Below the pieces are notes generated by a model. It saw only the letters and a program-made list of their open reading frames with translations. It was not told the origin of the DNA and searched no databases. A stretch of DNA of 64,000 nucleotides. Source: an uncultured Eubacteriales bacterium. GTDB lineage: Bacteria; Bacillota; Clostridia; Oscillospirales; Acutalibacteraceae. The stretch's first letter is position 1; each line of letters begins with the position of its first letter. The DNA is taken from positions 62,001-126,000 of the forward strand of contig UQEU01000001.1 of assembly GCA_900540085.1 (NCBI GenBank), read 5' to 3'. A program made the translations under genes and the position numbers. Below, piece after piece: positions 27,710 to 35,402 of the stretch.

Positions 27710-28813
27710 TCACAAAATATAATTTCTGACTTCACGGCACAGATAGAATGAGCCACAGACAAGAATTTTGTCACAATCTGTTTTTCGGGCTGTTTCTATT
27801 GCTGTTTTTGAATTTTCGACACATTTTACATTATTAAATTTTTCACTTATTAAATCATATAAATCTTTTGCAGGCATACATCTTGCATTATCACACTGCG
27901 TTACAATGATTTTATTACAATACGGCAACACGGTATCTATATATTTTTTACAGTTTTTGTCTTTCATCATTGCAATTACAACAGTTATATTTTCGTCTTT
28001 AGGCAAAAAACTTTCAAGAGTGGCTGCTGAACTTTCATTATGAGAACCATCAATAATAAATTTACCGACACATTCCTGTCTTGCAAAAAGTGCAGGATAG
28101 TCGCAAATATTATTTATGCCGAGCAACGACAAGGCGGTTTTTGCGGTTTCAAGATTATTTTTCTTGAAATCGTTTTGCTCTTCGACACAATAAAGAGTTG
28201 CATTTTTTTCAGTGCAAACATTTTTTACAATATGCTCAACACTTTTATTTGGATAAAGAACAACTTTTGAATTGTTTTTGATTATACCTGCTTTATGCTT
28301 TGCAATTTCTTTAACAGTATTTCCGAGGAAATTTGTATGGTCAACGGAAATTGAGGTCAAGACACAAAGTTCTGTATTTTCGATTGCGTTTGTACTGTCT
28401 TCAAGACCGCCCATTCCGCATTCAACAACGGCAAAGTCAACTTTTTTCTCTGAAAAATAGAAATACATAAGTGCAGTGAGTCTTTCAAACTCACTCCCTT
28501 CGCCCTTTACAAACGGAAGATAGTACGCAAAATCTTCTTCGCTTATATTTTTTCCGTCAATTTGAATTTGCTCGGTATAATCTGTAACAAACGGAGAAGA
28601 AAAAAGTCCTGTTTTAAACCCGTTTTGAGTGAGCGTATCTGCAATAATTTTTCCGACTGTACCTTTACCGTTTGTACCTGCAATATGAATGATTTTATAG
28701 TTATTTTGCGGATTGCCCAATTTTTCAAGCAGTTTTTCTATTCTTGAAAGTCCCGGAATAATTCCGGGACTTGAATTGAACAATATATCATTTAATGCTT
28801 GTTCGTATGTCAT
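27710..28813 (-). CDS. folC: Folylpolyglutamate synthase/dihydrofolate synthase
   Basis: Mur-ligase-family enzyme of 367 residues that adds glutamate to folates (and, in many bacteria, to dihydropteroate). The ATP loop is HIAGTNGKGTVGKIIADTL; SPFVTDYTEQIQIDG and ECGMGGLEDSTNAI are family stretches, and FIIDGSHNESS marks the C-terminal domain. It is shorter than the usual 420-430 residues, mainly in the C-terminal half. I take the ATG at 28811-28813, one base after the valS stop; a TTG 21 bases earlier lacks a ribosome site. valS-folC is a common Firmicutes pair. Confidence 0.92.
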   Translation of the reverse strand: MTYEQALNDILFNSSPGIIPGLSRIEKLLEKLGNPQNNYKIIHIAGTNGKGTVGKIIADTLTQNGFKTGLFSSPFVTDYTEQIQIDGKNISEEDFAYYLPFVKGEGSEFERLTALMYFYFSEKKVDFAVVECGMGGLEDSTNAIENTELCVLTSISVDHTNFLGNTVKEIAKHKAGIIKNNSKVVLYPNKSVEHIVKNVCTEKNATLYCVEEQNDFKKNNLETAKTALSLLGINNICDYPALFARQECVGKFIIDGSHNESSAATLESFLPKDENITVVIAMMKDKNCKKYIDTVLPYCNKIIVTQCDNARCMPAKDLYDLISEKFNNVKCVENSKTAIETARKTDCDKILVCGSFYLCREVRNYIL

Positions 28814-28814
28814 A

Positions 28815-31439
28815 CTATTTACCGAGATTTTCAATAGAATTTTTAAGCATTTCTATTTTTTCAGTCAAAACAGAAGCGTCTTTTCTGTTTTGCTCAACTA
28901 CTTTTTCAGGTGCTTTATTTACAAAGCCCGGATTTGAAAGTTTCTTTTCAATAAATGCAAGTTTATCTTCGCACTGAGCAAGTTCTTTTTCAAGTCGTTT
29001 TCTTTCGGCTTCAAAATCTACAAGGTCGCCCAACGGAATATAAATTTTTGCATCATTTGTAACTATTGTTACCGACTTATCGTCATTTTCAAAACTTTGA
29101 GCAATCTCAACATCTGAAGCAGATGCAAGTCGTTTAAAGAACTCTTTTCCGTTTTCAAAAACATCTGTTTTTAAAGTTTCAATTTTAACGGCTGCTTTCT
29201 TTGACGGCGGAACATTCATTTCTGCTCTTCTGTTTCTTACGGCTCTGATTGCATCCATTATCATTTCCATATCGTTTTCTTCTGTCGGGAAATTCAAAGA
29301 CTCATCATATTCAGGCCACTTTGAAATCATTACAGACTCTTCACTGTGCGGAATTGCCTGATATATTTCTTCTGTAATAAACGGCATAAACGGATGAAGG
29401 AGTTTAAGAATGCCTGTCAAAACATACACTAAAACAGCCTTTGCCGTATCTGCATCTTCGCCTGACTGAAGTCTTATTTTTGAAATCTCAATATACCAAT
29501 CGCAAAATACATCCCAAATAAAATCGTAGAGTTTCGCAACTGCAATTCCGAGTTCAAAGTTTTCAAGATTTTCAGTAACTTCTTTTGCAAGTTTATTGAA
29601 CTTTGAAAGTATCCATTTATCTTCAACTGCAAGTTCTTTGGGAAGTGATGCATAATCACCGTTATCGTCAAGATACATTAAAACAAATCTTGCCGCGTTC
29701 CAAAGTTTATTTGCAAAATTTCTTGATGCCTTAACTTTATCGTCTGAAAAACGCATATCGTTACCGGGTGCATTACCGGTTGCCAAAGTAAATCTGAGTG
29801 CGTCTGCACCGTATTGGTCAATAATCTCAAGCGGGTCAATACCATTGCCGAGAGACTTACTCATCTTTCTTCCCTGTGAATCCCTTACGAGTCCGTGAAT
29901 GAGAACTGTATCAAACGGAACTTCTCCCGTATGTTCAACAGCAGAAAATATCATTCTTGCAACCCAGAAGAATATAATATCATAGCCTGTTACAAGAGTA
30001 TTGGTAGGATAGAAATACTTTAATTCTTCAGTATTATCGGGATAACCGAGAGTTGAGAACGGCCAAAGTGCAGAACTGAACCATGTATCAAGTGTGTCAG
30101 GGTCCTGATGAACATTTTTACTGCCGCACTTTGTACAAGTTGTAACATCTTCTTCACTTACCATCAATTCTCCGCAATCTTCACAATAGTATGCAGGAAT
30201 ACGGTGTCCCCACCAAAGTTGACGAGAAATACACCAGTCTTTGATATTTTCCATCCAGTGATAATAAGTTTTGTCAAATCTTTCGGGAACAAATTTAACT
30301 TTGCCTTCTTTTACAACATCAATGGCAGGTTTTGCAAGAGGCTCCATATTTACAAACCACTGCATAGAAATTCGAGGTTCGATTGAAGAACCGCATCTGT
30401 AACAAGTTCCTACATTGTGGCTGTAATCTTCTGTTTTTATCAAAGCACCTTCTGCTTCCAAATCTTCAACTATTGCTTTTCTTGCTTCATTGCGGTCCAT
30501 ACCGCTGTATTTACCCCAACCCTCTTTTATATGTGCGTCGGGAGTCATAATATCAATAACTTCAAGATTGTGTCTTTTACCTACTTCAAAGTCGTTCGGG
30601 TCATGTGCAGGTGTAATTTTAACTGCACCCGTACCGAACTCGATATCTACATAGTCGTCTGCGACAACAGGAATTTCACGATGAACAATCGGCAAAATCA
30701 AAGTTTTACCTACTAAATCTTTATATCTTTCATCATTTGGATTAACCGCAACGGCAGTATCGCCTAAAATAGTTTCAGGTCTTGTAGTAGCAAGTTCAAG
30801 GTAACCGCTTCCGTCTTTAAAAGGATACCTCAAGTGCCAAAAATGGCCTGCCTGATCCTCATACTCAACTTCTGCATCAGAAATGGAAGTCAAACAATGC
30901 GGACACCAGTTTACCATTCTTTCGCCACGATAAATGAGTCCTTTATTATACAAATCAACAAAAACATGCTTAACTGCCTTTGAACAACCTTCGTCCAAAG
31001 TAAATCTCTCTCTGTCCCAATCACATGAAGAGCCGAGTTTTTTAAGCTGCGACACAATTCTGCCACCGTACTGTTCTTTCCAATCCCATGCTCTTTCGAG
31101 AAACTTTTCTCTGCCGATGTCTTCTTTGGAAATGCCTTCTTTTCTCATTGATTCAACAATCTTTGCTTCGGTTGCAATAGAAGCATGGTCAGTTCCGGGA
31201 AGCCAAAGTGCTTCATATCCCTGCATTCTTCTCCAACGAATTAAAATGTCCTGCAATGTTTCGTCAAGTGCATGTCCCATATGAAGCTGTCCTGTAATAT
31301 TTGGGGGTGGGATAACTATTGTATATGGTTTTTTGTTCGGATTTACTGTTGCATGAAAATATTTGTTATCAAGCCAAAATTTATATGTTTTGTCTTCAAC
31401 TTCAGCAGGGTCATACTGCTTTGCCAAATCTTTTGCCAT
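28815..31439 (-). CDS. valS: Valyl-tRNA synthetase
   Basis: Class I tRNA synthetase of 874 residues. The ATP site motifs are HMGH (in PPPNITGQLHMGHALDET) and KMSKS (in GRKMSKSLGNGIDPLEII). A CP1 editing domain with TTRPETILGDTAVAVNP removes misactivated Thr, and zinc-type Cys pairs (CEDCGE, CTKCGS) are present. The C-terminal coiled-coil arm (FEAERKRLEKELAQCEDKLAFIEKKL) is typical of ValRS. AGGAGG precedes the ATG. Expression is set by the T-box leader immediately upstream. Confidence 0.98.
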   Translation of the reverse strand: MAKDLAKQYDPAEVEDKTYKFWLDNKYFHATVNPNKKPYTIVIPPPNITGQLHMGHALDETLQDILIRWRRMQGYEALWLPGTDHASIATEAKIVESMRKEGISKEDIGREKFLERAWDWKEQYGGRIVSQLKKLGSSCDWDRERFTLDEGCSKAVKHVFVDLYNKGLIYRGERMVNWCPHCLTSISDAEVEYEDQAGHFWHLRYPFKDGSGYLELATTRPETILGDTAVAVNPNDERYKDLVGKTLILPIVHREIPVVADDYVDIEFGTGAVKITPAHDPNDFEVGKRHNLEVIDIMTPDAHIKEGWGKYSGMDRNEARKAIVEDLEAEGALIKTEDYSHNVGTCYRCGSSIEPRISMQWFVNMEPLAKPAIDVVKEGKVKFVPERFDKTYYHWMENIKDWCISRQLWWGHRIPAYYCEDCGELMVSEEDVTTCTKCGSKNVHQDPDTLDTWFSSALWPFSTLGYPDNTEELKYFYPTNTLVTGYDIIFFWVARMIFSAVEHTGEVPFDTVLIHGLVRDSQGRKMSKSLGNGIDPLEIIDQYGADALRFTLATGNAPGNDMRFSDDKVKASRNFANKLWNAARFVLMYLDDNGDYASLPKELAVEDKWILSKFNKLAKEVTENLENFELGIAVAKLYDFIWDVFCDWYIEISKIRLQSGEDADTAKAVLVYVLTGILKLLHPFMPFITEEIYQAIPHSEESVMISKWPEYDESLNFPTEENDMEMIMDAIRAVRNRRAEMNVPPSKKAAVKIETLKTDVFENGKEFFKRLASASDVEIAQSFENDDKSVTIVTNDAKIYIPLGDLVDFEAERKRLEKELAQCEDKLAFIEKKLSNPGFVNKAPEKVVEQNRKDASVLTEKIEMLKNSIENLGK

Positions 31440-31687
31440 TTAATTTCCTCCTAAAATATAAAAAACTTCCGACTCAAAATATGAGACGAAAGTAAAACTC
31501 CGTGGTACCACTCAAATTGCGAAAACGCCACTCAATTCTTTAACGCAGAAATACGCCCGAAACTACTGAAATTTTCATATCGGAAGCTCACAAGCTACCT
31601 TCACTGCCTACTTCTTATTGTCTTGCACCGTCCGACAACTCTCTGAAAGAAAAGTACAGTTACTCCTCTTGGTCTTTGCCTTTACTT
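31440..31687 (-). promoter_or_regulatory. T-box riboswitch leader of valS
   Basis: The leader of about 250 bases carries the conserved T-box (TGAGTGGTACCACGG, 31514-31500), which pairs with the tRNA acceptor end in the antiterminator. The competing terminator (31492-31457) is a 10-pair stem ending in TTTTTT. Further upstream are a GAGGAGTAA specifier-loop strand and an AGAGAG-type distal stem. Opposite the AGTA turn, the sequence TGAAGGTAG offers GUA (31598-31596) as the likely valine specifier codon. Uncharged tRNA-Val should turn valS on. Confidence 0.93.
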
Positions 31688-31693
31688 TTTATA

Positions 31694-31722
31694 ATAATAT
31701 CATTATAAAAAAACTTTGTCAA
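31694..31722 (-). promoter_or_regulatory. Sigma-A promoter of valS
   Basis: TTGACA (31722-31717), 17 bases, TATTAT (31699-31694), just before the T-box leader. Confidence 0.8.
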
Positions 31723-31763
31723 TATACAAAATATAAATGATATTTAAATATAACATAAACGCA

Positions 31764-31793
31764 AAACAAAAGCCTGTGTTTTTTGACACAGGC
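31764..31793 (-). terminator. Terminator at the end of the large non-coding RNA
   Basis: GCCTGTG / CACAGGC with an 8-base loop; on the minus strand it runs into TTTTGTTTTG. No protein gene on either strand ends here, so it most likely ends the RNA transcribed from 32575. Confidence 0.75.
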
Positions 31794-32575
31794 CGTTTCG
31801 TTTTTATTAAGTTTTTAAATAGTAACAACAAATTTTATTTTTATTGTCTGTAAAATTATTTGTGAATACTTTTCATTTTCATCAAATGAATTATATTTTT
31901 TAAAATTGATTGTCAAGAAAGGATTTGAATAAAGAAATATTCAAATATCTGTTTATCAGCCCATTGGACCTGTCCGCCTTTCATAAATTTTAACAATCAC
32001 ATTTAATAATTGTAATTTTATTGCAATTATAACAAATGCTGATATTTAATGTAATCCACTAAATATTAAACTCACCTTTTACATAGGCTTCAATCACATA
32101 TTTCTTTGAACTTTATTTTTATTGTTCAATTTCAGTAATTTATTTTACATTTACTTTTTATTTTTATTTTTCAATCTCAAATATGTGATTTAATATTTAA
32201 CTTAAATTTTTATCAAGTTAAACCGAAACTTACCTTTGCATTGGTATATCCTCACTACTTTTAAATAATACTTTGCTTTCGCCGGCATATCGCAGATTTT
32301 TGCCACTATATTATTTAATTGTGTTTAGCACTTGCTGCCACAACTGATTCTGCGTTAGCATACTAAGTGATAAATATATCTATAACCCGCCTGCAAATTC
32401 CGTTTTTGCATCTGTCGATTAAAAATTCGCTCTTATCAGTTAGCTTCGCAAGCGCTTCTGTAAACCGGCTCTGCTTTGTCCATCGGAAACGCCTCCTTTT
32501 TTAATATAGAAGATAATTTGAAAAACTACGAATCTACTTCATTCGTCTCTTTATTTCTTTCTATCTCTTATCTTC
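31768..32575 (-). ncRNA. Large structured non-coding RNA of unknown class (about 650-800 nt)
   Basis: This stretch has no convincing protein frame on either strand. On the minus strand it begins right after a near-consensus promoter and ends at a hairpin with a T-rich tract. In between, the RNA forms many helices. A stem GAAGATAA/TTATCTTC (32574-32567 with 32510-32503) encloses an ACGAAT/ATTCGT hairpin. GCTT-GCG-AAGC and TGCAAA/TTTGCA hairpins follow. TTAAATAATA pairs with TATTATTTAA (32317-32308 with 32270-32261). TTTAACTT/AAGTTAAA forms a hairpin. A 12-pair helix AATCACATATTT/AAATATGTGATT (32194-32183 with 32106-32095) encloses AGTAA/TTACT and TTGAAC/GTTCAA hairpins with A-rich loops, and ATAATTG/CAATTAT hairpins lie near the 3' end. 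A-rich loops support the minus strand. Size and style resemble ROOL, GOLLD or OLE RNAs; the class is not proven. Confidence 0.75.
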
Positions 32576-32581
32576 AATTAC

Positions 32582-32609
32582 ATTATAGCATTTATTTCGT
32601 AAATGTCAA
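32582..32609 (-). promoter_or_regulatory. Strong sigma-A promoter of the large non-coding RNA
   Basis: Perfect TTGACA (32609-32604) and perfect TATAAT (32587-32582) with 16 bases between. It faces away from the DUF1292 gene and has no protein gene downstream for over a kilobase, which is the main sign that the product is an RNA. Confidence 0.88.
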
Positions 32610-32677
32610 TAGTTTTTTTGAGTTTTTTTAGATTTTTTTGTAAACAATATATAAACTAACAATTAATACTTTTATTA

Positions 32678-32706
32678 TTGACGAAAAGATGATTTTCGGT
32701 TAAAAT
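32678..32706 (+). promoter_or_regulatory. Sigma-A promoter of the DUF1292 gene
   Basis: TTGACG (32678-32683), 17 bases, TAAAAT (32701-32706), about 30 bases before the start codon; divergent from the ncRNA promoter. Confidence 0.6.
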
Positions 32707-32737
32707 ATAGTATATTAAACAGACGGAAGTGAATAAT

Positions 32738-33049
32738 ATGAATAATGAAAACGAATTTTATGAGCCTGAAATTATAGGCGTAACATCTGAAGACGGCGAA
32801 GAAATACTTTTTGAATTGCTTGACAGATATGAAGAAAACGATGACACATATATCGCAGTAACACCATACTATGATAATGCAGAAGATATTGTAGAGTCCG
32901 ACTGCGAACTTATCATACTCAAAGTTTACGATGAAGACGGTGAAGAACTTCTCGGTATGATTGAAGACGAAGACGAACTTGACAGAATATTCAGAATTTT
33001 TGAAGAAAAACTTTCTGACTTGTACGAAATCGAACCTATGGATGAATAA
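32738..33049 (+). CDS. DUF1292-domain protein (YrzB-like)
   Basis: Small, very acidic cytoplasmic protein of 103 residues. The family pattern is visible: IIGVTSEDGEEILFELLDRYEENDDTYIAVTPY and VYDEDGEELLGMIEDEDELDRIFRIFEEKL. The molecular function of DUF1292 proteins is unknown; in many Firmicutes they sit near ruvX or alaS, which is not so here. I use the ATG at 32738, with CGGAAGTG upstream; an in-frame GTG lies 9 bases earlier. A structured RNA candidate follows directly. Confidence 0.85.
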   Translation: MNNENEFYEPEIIGVTSEDGEEILFELLDRYEENDDTYIAVTPYYDNAEDIVESDCELIILKVYDEDGEELLGMIEDEDELDRIFRIFEEKLSDLYEIEPMDE

Positions 33050-33052
33050 AAC

Positions 33053-33239
33053 AAACCCTGCCTTTCTCGATAATCAGCAACTTAAATAACCCAACACTTT
33101 TATCTTCGGGAATCAGGCTCCGAGTGCAGATTGCAGACCTCCCGTTCAAACGGAAGAAGGGAGCGAGAAACACACGGGATGATACCCACCTGCTTTGACG
33201 CAGGTTATTATCAGTACTGACGGCTGGGCGGGGATATAA
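33053..33239 (+). ncRNA. ssrS: Structured small RNA, candidate 6S RNA
   Basis: About 185 bases, clearly richer in GC than the surroundings, with no protein frame. The ends pair (CCCTGCC at 33058-33064 with GGCGGGG at 33229-33235). AATAACC near the 5' side can pair with GGTTATT near the 3' side, and a hairpin ACCTGC-TTTGAC-GCAGGT lies in the 3' half. Apical pairing CTCCC/GGGAG fits a long interrupted rod with an open centre. Length, closing stem and a hairpin in the 3' half of the bubble are what 6S RNA shows, which binds sigma-A polymerase in stationary phase. A strong terminator follows. Other small RNA classes are not excluded. Confidence 0.55.
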
Positions 33240-33268
33240 AAAAGAGCGTTTTTAAACGCTCTTTTTTT
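33238..33268. terminator. Bidirectional terminator after the small RNA
   Basis: AAAGAGCGTTT-TT-AAACGCTCTTT followed by T4 on the plus strand; it also serves the converging HAD gene. Confidence 0.9.
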
Positions 33269-33279
33269 ATTTTTCTTTT

Positions 33280-34110
33280 TTATTTATAGTTATCTATATT
33301 TTTTAGAAGCCATTTTGCAACGCCGTCATCATTATTCGACAATATGATTTCATTTGCATATTTTTTTAAAGACAAGTCTGCATTTTCAACGGCATAGCAT
33401 TCATCTGCAATTTCAAACATTGAAATATCATTTATTCCGTCGCCAAAACAAACGATTTTTGAACATTCTAAAATATCGGCAAGTTTTTTAACGGCTTCCG
33501 CCTTACTTGTACCCTTCGGTGCAATCTCAAGCCACCAATCGCCTGAATAAATATCCTTTTGAAAATAGCAAGTATATATATCTTTCAACAAAAGATACAT
33601 AGGCTCCAATCTTTCTTTTTTATCTATACAAGTAAAATAAAAAATATTTTCAAACACAATATTTTCATCGTCAAAAAGCGGACTTTTTCTGCTGTCGCCT
33701 ACTTTTGTATTTAAGAAATCTTTTTGCTCTTCGCTGATTTTATTTTCATAGTAATAAAATTTTTCTTCCTTTTCATTTTTAGTATAAACAAAAGGATAAA
33801 CATTGTTTTTTGTCAGCAAATCATAAATAAAAAATATATCGCTGTTTGAGAAAAAAGTTTTACTTAAATATGTACCGTCTGACTTATTTTTTATAAAAAC
33901 TCCGTTATACACTATTGTAGGAACATTTGTCGTAATATTCTTTATAATAGGAAAAGCAGAATAATCTGACCGTGCGGTAGCAAAAGCAAAATTCACACCT
34001 GTGTTTACAATAAAATTTATAGTATCACAAGTGAATTTTGAAATTATTTGATTGTCATTCATTAAAGTTCCGTCAAGGTCGGAAACAAACAAAACAGAAT
34101 TATTTTTCAT
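33280..34110 (-). CDS. Cof-type HAD-IIB hydrolase (sugar-phosphate or FMN phosphatase-like)
   Basis: Cytoplasmic phosphatase-like protein of 276 residues. Motif I is FVSDLDGTLMNDNQIIS, motif II lies in FAFATARSD, the Cof cap domain spans about 85-190, and the C-terminal motifs read KGTSKAEAVKKLADIL and CFGDGINDISMFEIADE (motif IV). The substrate is unknown. No good ribosome site is visible before the ATG, and a terminator sits directly upstream, so translation may depend on read-through or be weak. Confidence 0.88.
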   Translation of the reverse strand: MKNNSVLFVSDLDGTLMNDNQIISKFTCDTINFIVNTGVNFAFATARSDYSAFPIIKNITTNVPTIVYNGVFIKNKSDGTYLSKTFFSNSDIFFIYDLLTKNNVYPFVYTKNEKEEKFYYYENKISEEQKDFLNTKVGDSRKSPLFDDENIVFENIFYFTCIDKKERLEPMYLLLKDIYTCYFQKDIYSGDWWLEIAPKGTSKAEAVKKLADILECSKIVCFGDGINDISMFEIADECYAVENADLSLKKYANEIILSNNDDGVAKWLLKNIDNYK

Positions 34111-34119
34111 ATCATAAAA

Positions 34120-34158
34120 ACAAAAGTCGGCAATACTTTATGCATCGCCGACATTTTT
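34120..34158 (-). terminator. Terminator between the epimerase and the HAD gene
   Basis: GTCGGC / GCCGAC with a 15-base loop; T-rich on the minus strand (TTTTGTTTTT). Confidence 0.8.
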
Positions 34159-34160
34159 AA

Positions 34161-35180
34161 TTATTCGCCTTTCATACCAAGGAGTTTTGCACCGTGTTTA
34201 ACAACATCTACAGAAATTTTGATTGAGTCAAAGATTGCTGCTTCGATATCGTCAGGTGTACAACCAAGTTCTTTACAATCATCGGTAGGAATAAACAAAT
34301 TCATACCCATAATGTCTGCAAGACCTACCGGATCGATACCGGGGTCAACATTACGGTTTGCATAGTCTTTTCTCATATGTAAACCAAATGCTTTAAATGT
34401 CCACTTCGGAACGTCGCAAATTTTTCTGTCCTGAACACCCATAGCACGATAAACGATTTTAAGGAACTGACGCCATGTGAGGTTGTAGCAAGAAATACCG
34501 TATGCTCTGAAACCTTTTTCTAATTTTTCAGTAGCACCTACGATTGACTCAGCAACCTGACGAACTGTAAGCATTGCAGTACCGCCTGCAGGATACATTG
34601 TGAACGGCATCTTTTCAAATCTTTCGAGTTGTTCAATAAGGATTGTCCAAACAGGTCTTCTGCCCGGTTGTGTGCCGAAAATGTAAGGAAGCTCAAGAAC
34701 TGCTACGCTCATATCGTCGTCAGCATACTTCTCAGCAACTTTTTCCTGTTCAATACGGCTTCTGATGTATGGGTGTTTTGCACAAAGGTCCATTTCAGGT
34801 CTTGCTTTAGCAAGCCAAGCAAAATATGAGCCAAGAACCGTGCAGTGCTTGATGCCTGATTTTTTAGCAAGTGATAAAAATCTGTCAAGCGGGTCGATAT
34901 TGAATTTCTTGTATGCATCATATACAGGAGCAGGAAATTCAACTCTTTCGTCAACGCCTGCTGCAAATACGAAAGCATCGCAACCTTCCATTGCCTTTAA
35001 CAAGTCTTCATCGGAAATTTCAAGGAAGTTACCCCATGTGATTTCCATTTCTTCAGGAATAGGTGCACCTTCCGGAAGAGGCGGAAGAGCAATAGTTTTA
35101 ACCTGATGTCCACGATCAATAAAAATGCGTGCTGCGGCTGAACCTAAAAGGCCTGTACCGCCAATGAGTAATACTTTCAT
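34161..35180 (-). CDS. NAD(P)-dependent epimerase/dehydratase-like protein
   Basis: Rossmann-fold protein of 339 residues in the extended SDR class. The nucleotide loop is LLIGGTGLLGSAAARIFIDRG at the N-terminus. The usual YxxxK pair is not evident: the region that should carry it reads CTVLGSYFAWLAKARPEM, with a possible Y-x5-K. Its substrate is unknown; it may be an atypical SDR that acts as a reductase or a regulator. GGGGGAC lies before the ATG and a strong promoter is at 35215-35243, so it is a single-gene unit. Confidence 0.8.
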   Translation of the reverse strand: MKVLLIGGTGLLGSAAARIFIDRGHQVKTIALPPLPEGAPIPEEMEITWGNFLEISDEDLLKAMEGCDAFVFAAGVDERVEFPAPVYDAYKKFNIDPLDRFLSLAKKSGIKHCTVLGSYFAWLAKARPEMDLCAKHPYIRSRIEQEKVAEKYADDDMSVAVLELPYIFGTQPGRRPVWTILIEQLERFEKMPFTMYPAGGTAMLTVRQVAESIVGATEKLEKGFRAYGISCYNLTWRQFLKIVYRAMGVQDRKICDVPKWTFKAFGLHMRKDYANRNVDPGIDPVGLADIMGMNLFIPTDDCKELGCTPDDIEAAIFDSIKISVDVVKHGAKLLGMKGE

Positions 35181-35214
35181 AAGTACTGTCCCCCAATCAA
35201 TTATTACGATTACA

Positions 35215-35243
35215 AGTATAGTACCTTTATATTAAAATGTCAA
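35215..35243 (-). promoter_or_regulatory. Sigma-A promoter of the epimerase-like gene
   Basis: TTGACA (35243-35238), 17 bases, TATACT (35220-35215), about 35 bases before the start. Confidence 0.8.
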
Positions 35244-35311
35244 CACAAAAATAAACAAAAAATAAACGGAATATAAATAATAGACATTTTTCTATTAAGA
35301 TTGGAAACATA

Positions 35312-35381
35312 TAAAAATAAAGCGATGTTTTGGCAACAAAAGCAGTGAATAAACTGCGAATTTTACTGTCAACATCGCTTT
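35312..35381 (-). terminator. Long branched terminator after the OadA-type gene
   Basis: An 11-pair stem AAAGCGATGTT/AACATCGCTTT (35319-35329 with 35371-35381) encloses CAGTAAAA/TTTTGTTG pairing and a GCAGT/ACTGC hairpin, and is followed on the minus strand by TTTATTTTTAT. It is longer than a simple terminator needs to be. Confidence 0.75.
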
Positions 35382-35402
35382 AAATTAAATATTAAAATAA
35401 AC

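Noticed and set aside
32140..32200. Simple AT-rich tandem repeats or a CRISPR array in the 31.8-32.6 kb gap
   Set aside because: No regular repeat-spacer pattern; the repeated AATAAAAATAA-like words are loops of separate hairpins.
31768..32575. tmRNA or RNase P RNA for the large RNA
   Set aside because: No tRNA-like ends or tag frame of tmRNA, and no GAGGAAAGTCC-type core of RNase P RNA.
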